A stretch of DNA of 5,254 bases from UBA509 sp038729325. GTDB lineage: Archaea; Thermoplasmatota; Thermoplasmata; Thermoplasmatales; Thermoplasmataceae. The notes beneath the pieces were generated by a model, which worked only from the letters and a program-made list of their open reading frames with translations, ran no database searches and had not been told where the DNA came from. The position numbers and the translations under genes are program-made. The DNA lies in contig JAVYSG010000077.1 in assembly GCA_038729325.1 (NCBI GenBank), forward strand, positions 1 to 5,254. The letters are read 5' to 3'. Shown in pieces: positions 4,891 to 5,254 of the stretch. Positions within the stretch are counted from its first letter, which is position 1, and the number at the start of each line of letters is the position of its first letter.

Positions 4891-4989
4891 GTGGAGCAAA
4901 GAGTAAAAATATTCTGGGTTGTAATGTTGATAGCTATTCTTAACATGGCTATCCTGCTTTTAGTGGCATTCCTTAATGTTTCATTTTAG
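4891..4989 (+). CDS. Small single-pass membrane protein of 32 residues
   Basis: GTG 4891 to TAG 4987-4989. A short basic head (MEQRVK) is followed by an unbroken hydrophobic stretch from about residue 7 to 28 containing WVVMLIAILNMAILLLVAFL, then NVSF. The basic head should keep the N-terminus in the cytoplasm. No family is recognised. A membrane helix with a positive N-terminal flank is unlikely to come from random AT-rich DNA read in one frame, and a TATA box lies at leaderless distance. It ends 45 bases before the tRNA-Tyr gene and starts 37 bases after the other small gene, which also has 32 codons. Small single-helix proteins of this kind often bind and tune larger membrane proteins; here that is only a possibility. 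Confidence 0.55.
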   Translation: MEQRVKIFWVVMLIAILNMAILLLVAFLNVSF

Positions 4990-5001
4990 TCAGATCATCC
5001 G

Positions 5002-5014
5002 AAAATTTTTATTA
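5002..5014 (+). promoter_or_regulatory. Promoter of tRNA-Tyr
   Basis: AAAATTTTTATTA is centred about 27 bases before the first base of the tRNA, the normal place for an archaeal TATA box. The 20 bases after it are more mixed in composition. Confidence 0.55.
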
Positions 5015-5034
5015 TGGCAGTCCATCTGGAAGAA

Positions 5035-5137
5035 CCCGGCTTAGCTCAGTTGGTAGAGCGGCGGACTGTAGAGGGAATCCACGGCATGGAAAACCGCCGT
5101 AATCCGCAGGTCTCTGGTTCAAATCCGGAAGCCGGGA
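5035..5137 (+). tRNA. tRNA-Tyr (GUA), intron-containing
   Basis: The acceptor stem 5035-5041 pairs with 5130-5136 over seven perfect pairs starting with C1-G72, the archaeal tyrosine identity pair, followed by discriminator A 5137. The D arm is GCTC/GAGC with an AGTTGGTA loop. The anticodon stem GCGGA (5061-5065) pairs with TCCGC (5103-5107), with anticodon GTA at 5068-5070. The T arm is 5113-5117/5125-5129 with loop TTCAAAT and one wobble pair. Removing a 30-base intron leaves a 73-base mature tRNA. CCA is not encoded. AT-rich DNA with short T-runs follows from 5140 and could end transcription. Confidence 0.95.
5072..5101 (+). other. Intron of tRNA-Tyr
   Basis: A 30-base insertion between positions 37 and 38, the canonical archaeal site. 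The borders may shift by one base because A 5072 and A 5102 are equivalent. The expected bulge-helix-bulge is imperfect: the four-pair central helix (5066-5069 with 5096-5099) has one U-C mismatch and one G-U pair. A competing perfect 5-pair hairpin, ACGGC 5081-5085 with GCCGT 5096-5100, lies within the intron. Confidence 0.8.
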
Positions 5138-5233
5138 TGTTTAAAATAGAAATTTATTTGGAGTTTTATCGTTTATTCATATCGCCTCTGGGTACGCCAG
5201 ATTTGTACTGAATCCATAATACCCTCAATACCT

Positions 5234-5238
5234 GGAGG
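5234..5238 (+). promoter_or_regulatory. Shine-Dalgarno-like GGAGG for a gene beyond the window edge
   Basis: GGAGG lies 16 bases from the end. Possible starts are GTG 5242 (3 bases away, rather close) and GTG 5251 (12 bases, rather far); both ATGs here are followed at once by TGA. At most four codons would be in the window, so the product cannot be named. Confidence 0.25.
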
Positions 5239-5254
5239 AATGTGAATAATGTGA

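Noticed and set aside
5187..5201. Small hairpin TCTGG/CCAGA after tRNA-Tyr
   Set aside because: Only five pairs with no clear T-run; easily expected by chance.
5014..5211. 65-codon frame across the tRNA-Tyr gene
   Set aside because: It is translation of a tRNA gene and its flanks.

Overview
The window looks archaeal and most resembles the Thermoplasmata (Thermoplasmatales-like). Three things point there. The tRNA-Tyr has the archaeal C1-G72 pair and an intron 3' of the anticodon. The protein families are archaeal (DUF211, TIGR00267/VIT1-like, archaeal one-domain winged helix). Promoters are AT-rich TATA boxes, several placed so close to the start codon that the transcript would be leaderless. 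Base composition is moderate, with AT-rich intergenic DNA. The genus cannot be fixed from this sequence alone.

Left part (1-1772, + strand): the 3' part of a MEMO-family gene (amrB-type), then after 14 bases a radical SAM gene (amrS-type). These are two of the three components of the AmmeMemoRadiSam set; the third, AMMECR1/AmrA, is not in the window. The precise reaction of this set is not settled.

Middle (1826-4319, - strand, convergent with amrS across only 53 bases): reading in the direction of transcription, a transcription regulator with an unusual N-terminal domain and a C-terminal winged helix (4319-3561), a three-helix membrane protein of unknown function (3482-2877), and a two-gene operon of DUF211 (2630-2346) and a VIT1/CCC1-like membrane protein (2353-1826). 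The last two overlap by 8 bases. The regulator, the membrane protein and the DUF211 operon each have their own TATA-like promoter. The regulator and DUF211 promoters share an identical 12-base core.

Right part (4320-5254): a gene-poor, AT-rich stretch. It carries three copies of the palindrome TGTCNGACA (centres 4406, 4491 and 4717), two 32-codon reading frames each about 25 bases downstream of a TATA box (4755-4853 soluble/amphipathic, 4891-4989 a single membrane helix), and a tRNA-Tyr(GUA) gene interrupted by a 30-base intron (5035-5137). The window ends just after a Shine-Dalgarno-like GGAGG whose gene lies beyond the edge.

The most interesting part is 4365-4990. The repeated palindrome lies upstream of the regulator's promoter and directly against the TATA box of the first small gene. 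This suggests an undescribed local regulatory circuit linking the regulator to one or two small proteins. That link is an inference from layout alone.
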